Position numbers and translations under genes: made by a program. Shown piece by piece: positions 12,969 through 23,571 of a DNA stretch of 64,000 nt. The DNA is from Whalleya microplaca. Its lineage: Eukaryota > Ascomycota > Sordariomycetes > Xylariales > Xylariaceae. Below the pieces are notes generated by a model. It was not told the origin of the DNA. It saw only the letters and a list, made by a program, of their open reading frames with translations, and made no database searches. Position 1 is the stretch's first letter, and every line of letters starts with the position of its first letter. The stretch covers positions 1 to 64,000 of the forward strand of contig MU385774.1 of the NCBI GenBank assembly GCA_022497155.1, written 5' to 3'.

Positions 12969-14021
12969 ATGCCATCAGACCTATCCAACTACCTCGCAAC
13001 GCGCTACCTAACCGCAGACCCCAAGCCCACCAACAAGAAGCGCAAGCGCAAGCAGAAAGACGACAGCGACGGTCTCATAATCGCCGAGGACGAGGCGGAA
13101 TCAACCTGGCGCCGCGGGGGACAACAAGGGGGCTCCGACGACGAAAACGCCGCTGTAGCAGGGACCAGCGCCGACTTCCGCAAAGCGAAGAAGTCCGCCT
13201 GGAAAGTGGTTGGCAGCTCCGCCATCACGACCCCCCTTCCCAACTCCAATCCCAACCCCAACACCACCAACACCAACACCACTAGCACACCCGACGCCGA
13301 CGCCGACGCAGACGCCATCCTGGCCTCCGCAGCAGCCGAGAAAGCCTTGCTCGGCTCCGCCTCCGAAGACCAGCCCGTAATGATGTCCGACGGAACGCTC
13401 GCGGGCCTCCAAACCGGCGCCGCCGTGTCCGCGCAACTCGAAGCCCGCCGGCGGCGGGAGCGCGCCGACTTCGAGCGGTCCGGCGCGAAGCGCGACGGCG
13501 ACTCCGAGACGATCTACCGCGACGCGACGGGGCGGCGCGTGGACGTGTCCATGAAGCGGGCAGAATTACGCCGCGAGGCCGCCGCGGCAGCGGAGAAGAA
13601 GGCCGCGGCCGTCGAGGCGCTGAAGGGCGACGCGCAGGTGGCGGCCGCGGCGCGGCGGCGGGAGGAGCTGGTGGATGCGAGGACGATGGCGGTTGCGCGC
13701 GGGGTCGATGATGAGGAGATGAATCGCGAGATGCGGGAGCAGACGAGGTGGGGGGATACTATGGCGCAGTTTGTTGGGGGGAAGGATGGTGGTGGTGCTG
13801 GGGGAGGAAGTGTTGGAGGGATAGGGGGCAAAGGGGGAAAGAGGGTGAAGGGCAAGCCCGTGTACCAGGGGGCCTGGACGCCAAATCGGTACGGCATCCG
13901 CCCGGGGTACCGGTGGGATGGCGTCGATCGGGGGAATGGGTTTGAGGGCGAGCGGTTCAAGGCTATTAATAGGCGGGAGCGGAATAAGGGGTTGGAGTAC
14001 TCGTGGCAGATGGATGAGTAA
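12969..14021 (+). CDS. Pre-mRNA-splicing factor Bud13/Cwc26, 350 aa
   Basis: Spliceosome component, a member of the RES (retention and splicing) complex with Snu17 and Pml1 in yeast; it acts in the nucleus. This is a single-exon frame. The N-terminus has the family hallmark SDLSNYLATRYL followed by a lysine/arginine-rich nuclear-localisation-like stretch (about residues 23-32). The middle is low complexity (Asn/Thr/Pro, then Asp/Ala repeats, about 85-120). The conserved C-terminal domain starts near YRDATGRRVDVSMKRAE (about 183-199) and ends with NRYGIRPGYRWDGVDRGNGF and a final SWQMDE. A glycine-rich insert (about 275-290) sits within the C-terminal half. It is convergent with the TFIIF gene downstream. 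Family assignment is secure; the low-complexity length is probably lineage-specific. Confidence 0.95.
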   Translation: MPSDLSNYLATRYLTADPKPTNKKRKRKQKDDSDGLIIAEDEAESTWRRGGQQGGSDDENAAVAGTSADFRKAKKSAWKVVGSSAITTPLPNSNPNPNTTNTNTTSTPDADADADAILASAAAEKALLGSASEDQPVMMSDGTLAGLQTGAAVSAQLEARRRRERADFERSGAKRDGDSETIYRDATGRRVDVSMKRAELRREAAAAAEKKAAAVEALKGDAQVAAAARRREELVDARTMAVARGVDDEEMNREMREQTRWGDTMAQFVGGKDGGGAGGGSVGGIGGKGGKRVKGKPVYQGAWTPNRYGIRPGYRWDGVDRGNGFEGERFKAINRRERNKGLEYSWQMDE

Positions 14022-14590
14022 GGGGCAGTCATACAGTAGCATTTGGAGTTCATATATACCCAAAATTGCAAAGTTCACAATACAACTAGAATTGGTCACG
14101 GATCAGTTTCTTCTCATGGAAAGACGTCGCATTGTGTGTATCTATCGTCAACCTATAGTGTATAGCAATATCGAGGCTCTTCCGCTGGACCCTATTCTGA
14201 AATCGTGAGGCGCGGGTGTACAGTATATCATGAAAGGGGTTTTAAGAACCCTGATATTCGTTTGCACCGCGCATCTAGGCATCAAATTTTGGCGCAAGTA
14301 ATCCCCTTTGCCGCGAACGGAGAATGCTACGAAAAGCTCAACCGCTCGTGACCATCTTGCTAGAATCTATTACCGCATAGCTGCGGATTTTGTACATAGT
14401 TGAACCACGTCTCCAGACCCCTGGAAACTCCGCCCTGGGTTACAAGAGAGATCTCTAAGGCAAATGAAGACTTCCTCCACCTTTCATGAAAGCCATCCAT
14501 GCCTTATCGTTGAATGACAGTAATCCTATAGCGTCGAACTTCCAGCAGCATTGGAGGCTATGAAAAGCAGCGCTAAGACCGATGAACGTC
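14022..14590. other. Convergent intergenic region
   Basis: This holds the 3' ends of two converging genes (Bud13 from the left, TFIIF alpha from the right). No gene is supported. The 13918-14208 plus-strand frame is a shadow running out of the Bud13 gene. Confidence 0.5.
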
Positions 14591-16765
14591 CTAGGACTTA
14601 CGACGTAGCAGCTTCTCGGCAGAGTTGAAGTTGGCATTCTCCTTCACCAACTTGAGCCAATCCTTCCTGGGCATGTACCCAGGCTTTTCGAGGCGGTGCT
14701 GGAACACTTTCAGAAGGCCACCAATAGTGACGCCTTGTGGAAGCGGCGGCAACGCATCGACGATCTCTTGAGGCGTGATCGCGTCAATGTACTCTGTCGT
14801 CGGGCTCTGGGCAGGACTGCCTGGGGAGTTCGCCCGAGGCGCGGACGGGCTTCCCTTAGTTGGAGAAAGGTTACCACCCTGAGGCGGAGCGGGACTAGCA
14901 GCTCGTGATCCTCCGGGTGTACCTCTGACGCCTGTTCCCATGGGTCCGCGTCGTTTCTTCTTCCCTCCTGCACCATCCGACATTTCACCGGCCGTTCCTT
15001 CACCATCACTAGTGGACCCGGCACCGGTTCGCGCACGCTGAGGCAAGGGAGTAGAGCCACGGCTAGCAGGCACAGATGTAGTGGGACCAGTCTTCTTCTT
15101 CTTCCGGGTGGACTCGGTACCACTAGAGTCCGAGACCATCGGAGACCCGGCTCGCTTGAGAGACTTACCCTTCTTTGCTGCTTCGGCTGCCGACTTTTTG
15201 CCCTGGGGCGTGTTTGCTCCCTTAGAGGTTGCTCCCGCCTTGTCCTTGTCTGCCTTCTTATCTTCATCCTTCTTCTCGCTATCAGAATCGGATTCGGATT
15301 CATCCTATACTCTTATTAGCTTAGATCTAGGTCGTGGATAGCATAAATCGTGGCTTACCGCGGACGAGGCGAAAGGATCTCTCTCTCTCGAGGAGTCACT
15401 CTCGTACTGGAACTCCTTATCTCGTTTCTTGAGAACTTTCTTGAGATCCTTACCGAATAGCTTCCTTTCAAGCTCTTCCTTCTTCTCAACTTCCTCTTCC
15501 TTGTCGACTTCTTGTTCGTCGGCTTCGCCGAAGAGGTTGGCATGAAGCTGCTCACGACGCACTCGAGTCTTAGTCTCCTTGACATCCTCATCTCTCTCAG
15601 GCTCGTATCCGGCAGTCTCATCGTCATCCGGGAATTCGTCTCCCGATACATCAATATCATCATGGTCCATTTTCTCGCCTCGCGCAGCTTGTTTGAATGT
15701 GCCGCTTTCCTGCTTGACAGCAACAGGGCCGTGAACAATAGCCCGAGCTTCTTTCCTCGCCCTTTCTTGCTCCGCACGCTGGGTCTCCCTTATAGCCCAA
15801 CGGCCAGGGGCAATCTTCTTGTTCATGGCTTTCTCTGCTTCTTCGATGCTCAAGGCTTGAAAAGCTCCACGTTTGGAATTGAACTTGTACCACTTTTCTA
15901 AGGGCACCATACGAAATCCTCGATTGTGGATCATGAGTGCGACTTTGCAATCAGACAAAGGCGCTTCATATTGACCGACCCACACGTTCTTCCCGTCAGC
16001 GTCCTCCAGATGCCACGGCAAAGCCTCCTCGTACCGGATCTCCGCCTCCTTTTTCTGTTTCTCGGTACGCGGCTCGTAGTGAACTTGCATTCCGTGTTTC
16101 TTCTTCGGTTCGTTCTGCTGTTGCCGCTTGGAGTTTGGATCCTTCGCAACGGGAGCTTTCTGAGCATCATCGATCGCGCGTTGCGCCTCCCTCTCTGCTT
16201 TCAGCCGAGCAAGCTTCTCCGCTTCAGCAGTATCCGCTGGGTTCTCCTCGACAACGGGCTCCTCCTTGACTTCGCGGCCTGGCGGGGGCTGTCTTGGATC
16301 GCGTCGATGCAGCGTGACAGGTCGGGTGAACTCGTCCTGGTTGGTAGGGTCGATTCCGGGATCACCTGGCTTCGCGATTCGATGGCCGGTAGGCGCAAGC
16401 CTCATAACATGGGAGCGCAAGCCTTCCTTCAAGGCCTTCTTGGTAATGTAGAGAGGATATTCTTCAGCCTTGTCTGGTTTAGGCTTAGACCATCCACCAT
16501 TCTGATGACGCAGGGCCTCGAAATTCGGCAGCCCTTGTTGGTTTCCCTGTGCAGGACGCTGCTGTGGTCTTGCTCCTGGTCGAGGTACAAGGCCAGGTCC
16601 GGGTCCTTTGTTCGACGCGGTAGCAGGATGTGGAGGTTGACGTTTTATGGGTTTCTTTCTAGGGACGAGGGGGTTGCCAGAATTACGCGGTAGACGCATA
16701 GGCGGACCGCCTCCAGGCGGAGTCGGTCTTTGGCCATTGGGGCCACCTGATGGTGATGCGCTCAT
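14591..16765 (-). CDS. TFIIF alpha subunit (RAP74/Tfg1), 706 aa
   Basis: General transcription factor subunit that binds RNA polymerase II as a heterodimer with TFIIF beta. Exon 1 (16765-15359) and exon 2 (15304-14591) join in phase 0 over a 54-nt GTAAGC..TAG intron. The N-terminus is a proline-, glycine- and glutamine-rich disordered region (1-90). The TFIIF dimerisation domain covers about residues 100-330 and contains NVWVGQYEAPLSDCKVALM and the FRMVPLEKWYKFN segment typical of RAP74. A long acidic and lysine-rich linker follows (to about 600). The C-terminus is a winged-helix segment (PQEIVDALPPLPQGVTIGGL to about 700). The stop lies inside a strong donor-like word (GTAAGT at the RRKS end), so an extra short 3' exon is possible. 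Confidence 0.92.
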
Positions 16766-18376
16766 GATAGCAGCGTCGAGGAAAGGGAGCTCTATCTACC
16801 ACTCGCACCAATTTCCGAGGCACTAGAAAGTGAGAGGAAACGTCGAAGCCACCGGCGTTTTGGTGTTATGATGTTATGGACGGCATGTATTCATCGGCGA
16901 GTGTGGGCGTAAGAAATCCGAAGAATGCAAAAGGCGGTCGCGGCGCGAAGGCGGTGGTAGGAATATTGGCGGACACACGAAGCAGGTCGCGCTCAGCTGA
17001 TCCAGAGCAGGCAGAAAAAATGCCGATTGATATGGGCGCGTAGTACTCCTCGGCAGGCTACATCAAAATCGAGGTAGGCTGGAGGTGCTGCACGTGATAT
17101 TGTATGCTCAGGAAAAAATAAATACAAGGCCTGAAGGTGGAAAGACGGATGGATGGATGTTGGTGGTGGGAAAGTGGACGTGTGCAGTCAAGACCAACAA
17201 CCTTGGAAGTCACGGTGGTGACTCGTGGGTCGGATGCGGCAAAGTTTCCCGCCTCTGCCTGCCTTCAGGTGCCTGAGCTTTTTGCTTTGACAACCAGGCT
17301 GACAAAGGACCAAGTTGGCCTGGCCCATGTACATATGTACATAGATTAAGTACATTGATATGTACATATTACAATGGATGTAAGCCGTAGCACGGACCGG
17401 AATTCTAAAAATTGCCGGGGGTATTGGTGCTGGAAACTCCGCTACTCATAACGTCACCAGGCGACTTGCAGCAGCAACAGCACCAAGTGCCTTCAAGGGT
17501 ATCCACTACAAAACTTCTACCAAACCTCAGCCGCCTGTACAACCTGTCCTACCCTGCACAAGTAGCTTTTCTAATTTGCTGGTTACTTTTGCGGTTTGCC
17601 TTCTGCTCTTCAGTGCAGCCAATCACCAATCAATGCTCTACTGTATTCATCCTTCAGAATTGGTATGTGTGCAAGTACACACATCCAATTATCGAGAGCC
17701 TAATCCATCCCGGCTTACCTTACCTTACCTACCAGTGAGGAATGTGAGGCTCTCATCGGTTGTTTTCTTATTTTCCTCTTTTCACCCAAGCCCTTCTCGC
17801 ACCCTTCATTAAACTGCGACCTTGATCTTCTCCAGATCTCACCCCACAGATCGTACCACCATTCCATATACTTAGACCCTGTCAGCCTGTCATACATTCG
17901 GCATTACGACCAGCGAGCTGTTTATTTTGACACTCCAATTGGCATTGGGACATCTGGGAGGCCTTGCAGAGCTAGAGCCCGAATTTTCTGATTTCTATCA
18001 CGAACCTAACCTCAAAAGCATAGCCCCCGCAGTGAGAAATATTTATTCGTCTTGACTGACTGAATCAGAACAAAGCGTCAATCTGTGTCCATCATTTTCA
18101 CCTATTCATGCGTGTATGCATCCTGTGGATTCTGCATCTCATGCACAAGTAAATAGTGTTATCCGAACTCATTGCATTCACTTGTCGACAATGGCCTGAG
18201 TTAGGATATCCGCAAGCATTGTTGGGGCAGTGGTCGCATCCTAAAAGACTTTTAAAGCACTACGGCCGAGATCGAGATCGGGTCTGTTGTATCTCATGCG
18301 AGGCTTTATAGACCTGTAGCCGGCTTGAGCAGATTTTCAATCTATCTTTAAGTCAGAACCCTACAGCGGAACACCA
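16766..18376. promoter_or_regulatory. Divergent promoter region, TFIIF alpha and Cid1-like gene
   Basis: A 1.6-kb interval between two divergent start codons. I see no gene. It carries a palindrome-rich TGTACATATGTACATA stretch near 17328-17375 and pyrimidine-rich sequence before the Cid1-like start, where a long 5' leader would be usual for a fungal regulator gene. Confidence 0.45.
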
Positions 18377-21300
18377 ATGGACTCTTCCCAAAATGGTACC
18401 GGTCCTCTCGAGGACCACCTGCGGAACCTCATTCTGAGCAATTCTGAGCAGCCAACCCGGCAGACACCCCCAGTCTCCGTTGCATCTCCGATCGAGAGCG
18501 GGCCCCTTAGGGGCAAGTCCGGAGATGGAGACAACCAGCAGAGACTAGGACCATCCCAAGCTCCTCTTAAGGGTGGCAGCAAGAAACGCCCGAATCAAGC
18601 TCAACGTCGCCAGATGCACGCTCAATTATCCGTGCCCATCGATACTAGGGCGCCTGGACCTCCTCACGCGGCAAAGCCATATGTGAATTCTCCGCAATAT
18701 CACAATCAGCATTCAGGATGGCGTAGCTCTCAACAGGGCACATTTCGTCATTCGGGAGCGCAACATGGGGGATCCCAAGACCATGTTCCGATGGTCAACA
18801 GCCCTCCCTATTCCGGTTCGAGGCATCATCAAGCCGGATTCGGCCAGGCGGCAGTATCACCTTCCAGTCCGCAGCCCAACTGGGGTCACCAACAGACACC
18901 CCGTTTTGATGGGTTTTCGAAAGGCGTCAACGTTGTGTCGGCTGATGCCTTCCCGCCTCGCAATCGTCACCCTTCACAAAATTCTCTCTATAACCCCAGC
19001 GGGCACCGCCAATTCAACTTCAGTCCGGAGCAACTCGCAAACCAATCCGCTCTTCTTGAACAACTTTGTCATATGGTAATTGCAGGTGCCGAGATTGAGC
19101 CCAGCGAAATTGCCGAGAAAGAGAATTTTCGCTCTTATGTTGAAGCGATTTGTCGCGATGTAATAAGTCATCACGAGATCCAAGTTAACAACAACCGAGG
19201 GTTTCAACCTCAGACAGTCCAGCTAAAATGTTTTGGCAGTCTCTCATCGGGTTTTGCGACAAAGGCGGCTGACATGGATCTTGGTCTTATATCCCCCATG
19301 TCACAGTCATCCCCTGACGCACCGGATTCCCCCATTCCCCGACTTATTGAGAAAACGCTTCTTGATGTTGGTTTTGGCGCTCGCTTGCTTACACGCACGC
19401 GAGTGCCCATAATCAAGCTCTGTGAGAAACCTAACGACAAACTCCGTCTAGATTTAGTAGAGGAGAGGGCGAAATGGGAAAAGGGACTACACGAGGACGG
19501 CCATGAGGTGATAGACGACGTACAGGATGATCACGAAGCTCCAGACGGCATTTTTTCCGCCGCTGATCTTGAAGCGGAACACACAGCTATGAATAATCAG
19601 CGCAGAGGCTCTCAGCAACATCCCGGTAATGGAATCGAGAGAACGTACGAAGAGAGGCTTGCTTGGCTGAAACAAGCAGAGACCCAATCGTTGATGGGCT
19701 ATTATGGCAACGCCAAACGACTCCTACGTCAATTACGTGGTCGTGATATCACCCACTCTAACTCGGGGGACTTCAAGCCAGCGGATTTTGATCTGCTCAA
19801 CGATGTCTGCGTTGCTTTCGTCAACGGACTTTACGACGAAAACTTGAAGATGCGGATACAAAGATACCCATCTTTCAATCCTGATGTCATGTCAAAGCTA
19901 CCGAATTTCCGGTCGCTTTTCGGGATAGTTACTATGGTCGAAGGCGAGAAACTTGTGATGTTGTGGGAAACAACAGCAGCCATTGAAGGTGACTCGAAGT
20001 TGGAGCAGAAGTTTAACCACGTTATTCATGCATGGAAAACCCTCCAGAGTAAGAGATCGTTTGGTACCGATCCTCTCATATTCAACCGGGAACTTCACGC
20101 ATCGCTCGAACGGCTTCGTCAAATACCAGTCATTCAACTCATACAACTCAAGCAAGAGCAATACGAATCACCAACACAATACCATCTAAGAACCGTCAAG
20201 ATCATGACCGAACTCAACAACACCCAACCGTCATCGAATCTAACCCTTCTCCCTCAAGTCATCCAGTACTATATAGCGGGTATTCGTGATAAGCATGAGC
20301 GAGACGAGGTCCAGGATTTTGCGGCTTCGACTGGTGTACAGTCCCTGAGAACGATTGCCAGGAAGCACAAGAGCTTGCACCTTGCTGCTGACTATGAAAG
20401 AGCTATCGAGAAGAATCTCTACCGTGACGAAGACCTTCCAGCCATCAATGAGTATATTGCGATCCTCCGCGGGAATCTCAGGCCACCTGTACGACATACT
20501 AACAGTCATATTATTGATCCTCTGGACTTGGTGGTCCCAGTTACGGACAACAACACTGCATTACTGAGAAGGATTAAGCAGCTTCCCGATCCATCAAGGC
20601 TCCCTCCAAACCAACCAAGAGACCGTTACCATGACAGCTTAGAGTTCCCTAAGGGGGGCATCGGCGTTCAGTGCGATATCAATTTCTCGGCACATATGGC
20701 CCTGCAGAACACTTTACTCCTACGGTGCTATTCTTACACTGACCCACGCGTGAGGCCGCTGGTGCTCTTTGTAAAACATTGGGCCAAAGCAAGAGGCATC
20801 AACACTCCATACCGGGGCACGCTAAGTAGCTACGGATACGTTCTCATGATGCTGCACTACCTGGTCAATATAGCCGAGCCATTTGTATGTCCTAATCTCC
20901 AGGAGCTCGCGCCTCCCGATCCAAACCTCCCACCTGAGGCACTCGAGGGTCTTACCACATGCAAAGGCCGCAACGTGCGCTTCTGGAGGGATGAGCAAGA
21001 AATCCAGCGGCTAGCCAGTGAAGGCCACCTCAACCAGAATCGGGAATCCCTCGGTTTCCTACTCCGGGGCTTCTTCGAATACTACGCGCAAGGCAGCATG
21101 ATGAGCACGGTGGCAAAGCGAGGCTTTGACTGGGGCCGCGACGTGCTAAGTCTACGGACGCACGGCGGACTCCTGTCAAAGCAGGAGAAAGGCTGGACGG
21201 GGGCAAGGACCGTCTTCCAGCTGCAGACCGGTGCCCCACCCAACCCCGCCGAGATCGAAGCTGCTACCGGACCCCTGAAGTCACCAACACCAGCGGACAC

Positions 21301-21697
21301 CAACAACAACAACACCATTGCCGCTCCGCACGCCACCACCCCAACACAACCCGAACACCCTCCCGTATCCCCCGGCGGCCCCACCACCCCGATGGGGGGC
21401 CCGCAGCACACCGCCGCCAAGAGCAAGGAGCTGAAGGAGATCCGCCACCGCTTCCTCTTCGCGATCGAGGACCCCTTCGAGCTCGAGCACAACGTCGCGC
21501 GCACCGTGACCCACAACGGCATCGTCTCCATCCGCGACGAGTTCCGGCGCGCCTGGCGGATCATCAAGGCCTCCTCCTCCGGCAAGAATAGTGGTGGTGG
21601 TGCGGAGGAGCTGCTCGAGGATATCAAGGTCCAGAATGAGCTCGCGGAGAAGACGCAGTTTGCGGAGTTGTTGGATGAGATTCATGGTCCGCTGTAG
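18377..21697 (+). CDS. Cid1-family RNA nucleotidyltransferase (TUTase/poly(A) polymerase-like), 1106 aa
   Basis: Template-independent ribonucleotidyltransferase of the Cid1/Trf4 type, expected to add short U-, C- or A-containing tails to RNA. It is a single uninterrupted frame. Residues 1-200 are disordered and rich in Gln, Ser, Pro and Gly. The catalytic signature is LKCFGSLSSGF with DMDLGL just after (the two metal-binding Asp near 298-300). The third Asp is in GVQCDINFSAHM near residue 766, so about 465 residues separate the halves of the active site. The PAP-associated domain follows (RVRPLVLFVKHWAKARGI; GTLSSYGYVLMMLHYL). The C-terminal part has the fungal signature DPFELEHNVARTVTHNGI and IRDEFRRAW. 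It may correspond to the CutA/CutB class of Aspergillus; which one is inference. Confidence 0.9.
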   Translation: MDSSQNGTGPLEDHLRNLILSNSEQPTRQTPPVSVASPIESGPLRGKSGDGDNQQRLGPSQAPLKGGSKKRPNQAQRRQMHAQLSVPIDTRAPGPPHAAKPYVNSPQYHNQHSGWRSSQQGTFRHSGAQHGGSQDHVPMVNSPPYSGSRHHQAGFGQAAVSPSSPQPNWGHQQTPRFDGFSKGVNVVSADAFPPRNRHPSQNSLYNPSGHRQFNFSPEQLANQSALLEQLCHMVIAGAEIEPSEIAEKENFRSYVEAICRDVISHHEIQVNNNRGFQPQTVQLKCFGSLSSGFATKAADMDLGLISPMSQSSPDAPDSPIPRLIEKTLLDVGFGARLLTRTRVPIIKLCEKPNDKLRLDLVEERAKWEKGLHEDGHEVIDDVQDDHEAPDGIFSAADLEAEHTAMNNQRRGSQQHPGNGIERTYEERLAWLKQAETQSLMGYYGNAKRLLRQLRGRDITHSNSGDFKPADFDLLNDVCVAFVNGLYDENLKMRIQRYPSFNPDVMSKLPNFRSLFGIVTMVEGEKLVMLWETTAAIEGDSKLEQKFNHVIHAWKTLQSKRSFGTDPLIFNRELHASLERLRQIPVIQLIQLKQEQYESPTQYHLRTVKIMTELNNTQPSSNLTLLPQVIQYYIAGIRDKHERDEVQDFAASTGVQSLRTIARKHKSLHLAADYERAIEKNLYRDEDLPAINEYIAILRGNLRPPVRHTNSHIIDPLDLVVPVTDNNTALLRRIKQLPDPSRLPPNQPRDRYHDSLEFPKGGIGVQCDINFSAHMALQNTLLLRCYSYTDPRVRPLVLFVKHWAKARGINTPYRGTLSSYGYVLMMLHYLVNIAEPFVCPNLQELAPPDPNLPPEALEGLTTCKGRNVRFWRDEQEIQRLASEGHLNQNRESLGFLLRGFFEYYAQGSMMSTVAKRGFDWGRDVLSLRTHGGLLSKQEKGWTGARTVFQLQTGAPPNPAEIEAATGPLKSPTPADTNNNNTIAAPHATTPTQPEHPPVSPGGPTTPMGGPQHTAAKSKELKEIRHRFLFAIEDPFELEHNVARTVTHNGIVSIRDEFRRAWRIIKASSSGKNSGGGAEELLEDIKVQNELAEKTQFAELLDEIHGPL

Positions 21698-23571
21698 GGA
21701 AGAGGGTAGGGAAGAGGGTGGCTGACTGGCTGTTGGGGGGGAGGGTTTTGGGGGGGGGGTGTATGATAGGATAAGATATATGGTGTCGTGTTGATATTTG
21801 CGGTTTTGCTTACGTGGATGGGCGTGGTGGTGGGTGTTAGTGAGAGGCGTTCAGAAGGCACGTGATGATAAGGACAACGATCTGGGAAGCTGCGGGTTTG
21901 CTGCCTGTCTATCATGTCGGTAGTCCATCCTGGCTTCATGAATTGAATCACGTTAATGATGGTTGCTATGATGCATGTGTGCTGTGATTTGTTCAGTGTG
22001 CTACGTGAAGATTGTGACGATTGTTTAGGCATGGCCTTTGCAGGGGGCTAGCTTGCGAATTGGCAATCTTTGTGTGTTTGAAGCTTTGGACCTACAAGCA
22101 CCTGGGCTTCAAGAGGTCTACTAAAGGGATTTGCGTGGCAGCTTTAGAAAGTGATACACCGTCTTTTGATATCCCCCTGGTAGGTAATACAGACAGGAGC
22201 GACAGGGGTAGAACATACTGATGGGATATATCTGTATGTAGGAAAGTTTGGCAGATAACATTAGGCTCATGGCCGGTGTGTTGCTTTGGTATATATAAAT
22301 ATGAGCATTATGTATGAAGCCTTTTTACTTCTGTATCCCTGAGTAAGACAAAATACTGCGGTTCTTTTAAAATACATGACATGCTTGGGCATACTTAGGT
22401 GATGTTGACAGAGAGGAACTCAGGCCAAAGAGAACCATGAACATTTCTGTCGGTTAATTCTTGACACTCAAAACAGCATGCTCCGATATTTACTTGGTCT
22501 TTGACATACAAGGTCTACAATTAGTGCGCAGCCTTCCTAGATGCAAATATTTATTCGGGCTAATGCATCATATTCGCTCACAGGACAACTAAAGGAGTCA
22601 ATACTACAACCAGCTTGGTACATATGGCTATGGTTGTACCCTTGTAACTGATTTGTATTTGACTTCTGATATTCCAAGCCTTCTCTATGGTCTATTATTA
22701 TTCAGATGATAGGCAAGCACACACAGAAATCGCTTTGATGAATACGCCGCAGATATTATTCCTACATATCTGTCTGGTCATACTAGGTTCAGAGAAGGGG
22801 AGGGTGACAGAGAGGCAATGACTCATTAGGAGTGACATAGGTTACACTAGGAGAGTGAATAATATTTGACTATCACTAGTATTTGCTCATGCCAAGGGGG
22901 TAATTTATCCTAGGATCGGCAGGTTGATGCCTTGACATAATCCTTTGATATAAATGTGGAAGTACTCTTTTTCAAAGCCTCACGATCTATCTGGGCTTGC
23001 TAGTTCTGGCTGAAGAACTTGACTTGGGACAAACAGGTACGTTTCCAGCTTTTGTTCAAGAGTGAAGGCGCACGAAGCGAAGTAATTGACAAGTCCAAGT
23101 CAGTACCACTGCCCAAAGCTCCAAAGTGACATTGTGGTGAGGTTGCCCTGTTTCCATAACCAAAGGCATGTGCGGGTGAAATACGGGTGAAGAGGGAGTG
23201 ATTCAGGAAGAAAAAAGTGAATGCTCCCACATGTTGTACCCATTCAGAATTTTTTTTGCTGGCACATCCAACCCATCTTGAAAACCTACACAACTTCCAC
23301 ACACACAATTCTGATCACTTCCAACACCAGCACTTTTACAACGACTGACAGTGAGCACACAATTTTTCCATTGTCACTTGTGAACATCCCCAGCTTTTTA
23401 CACTCTGTCCTTCTACACTTTACATTCTTCCCTCTCTTTCATCTCGACTCCTCCCTTCTACAACCCACTCCCACTCGCCAACCCCTTCAACACACTTTTC
23501 GTCGCTTCCTTTGAAGCTTCTGTATCTTCCCATACCTGCATCTTCTTCCTATCACCAGCTTATATCCCACC
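21698..23571. other. Intergenic, no supported gene
   Basis: About 1.9 kb between the Cid1-like gene and the OTU-like gene. A G-rich stretch lies at 21735-21760. The 300 bases before 23572 are rich in CT and ACA words, typical of a fungal 5' leader. I see no coding signal. Confidence 0.45.

Noticed and set aside
13004..14099. Antisense ORFs of 104-185 codons opposite Bud13
   Set aside because: Low-complexity shadows of the repetitive Bud13 coding sequence.
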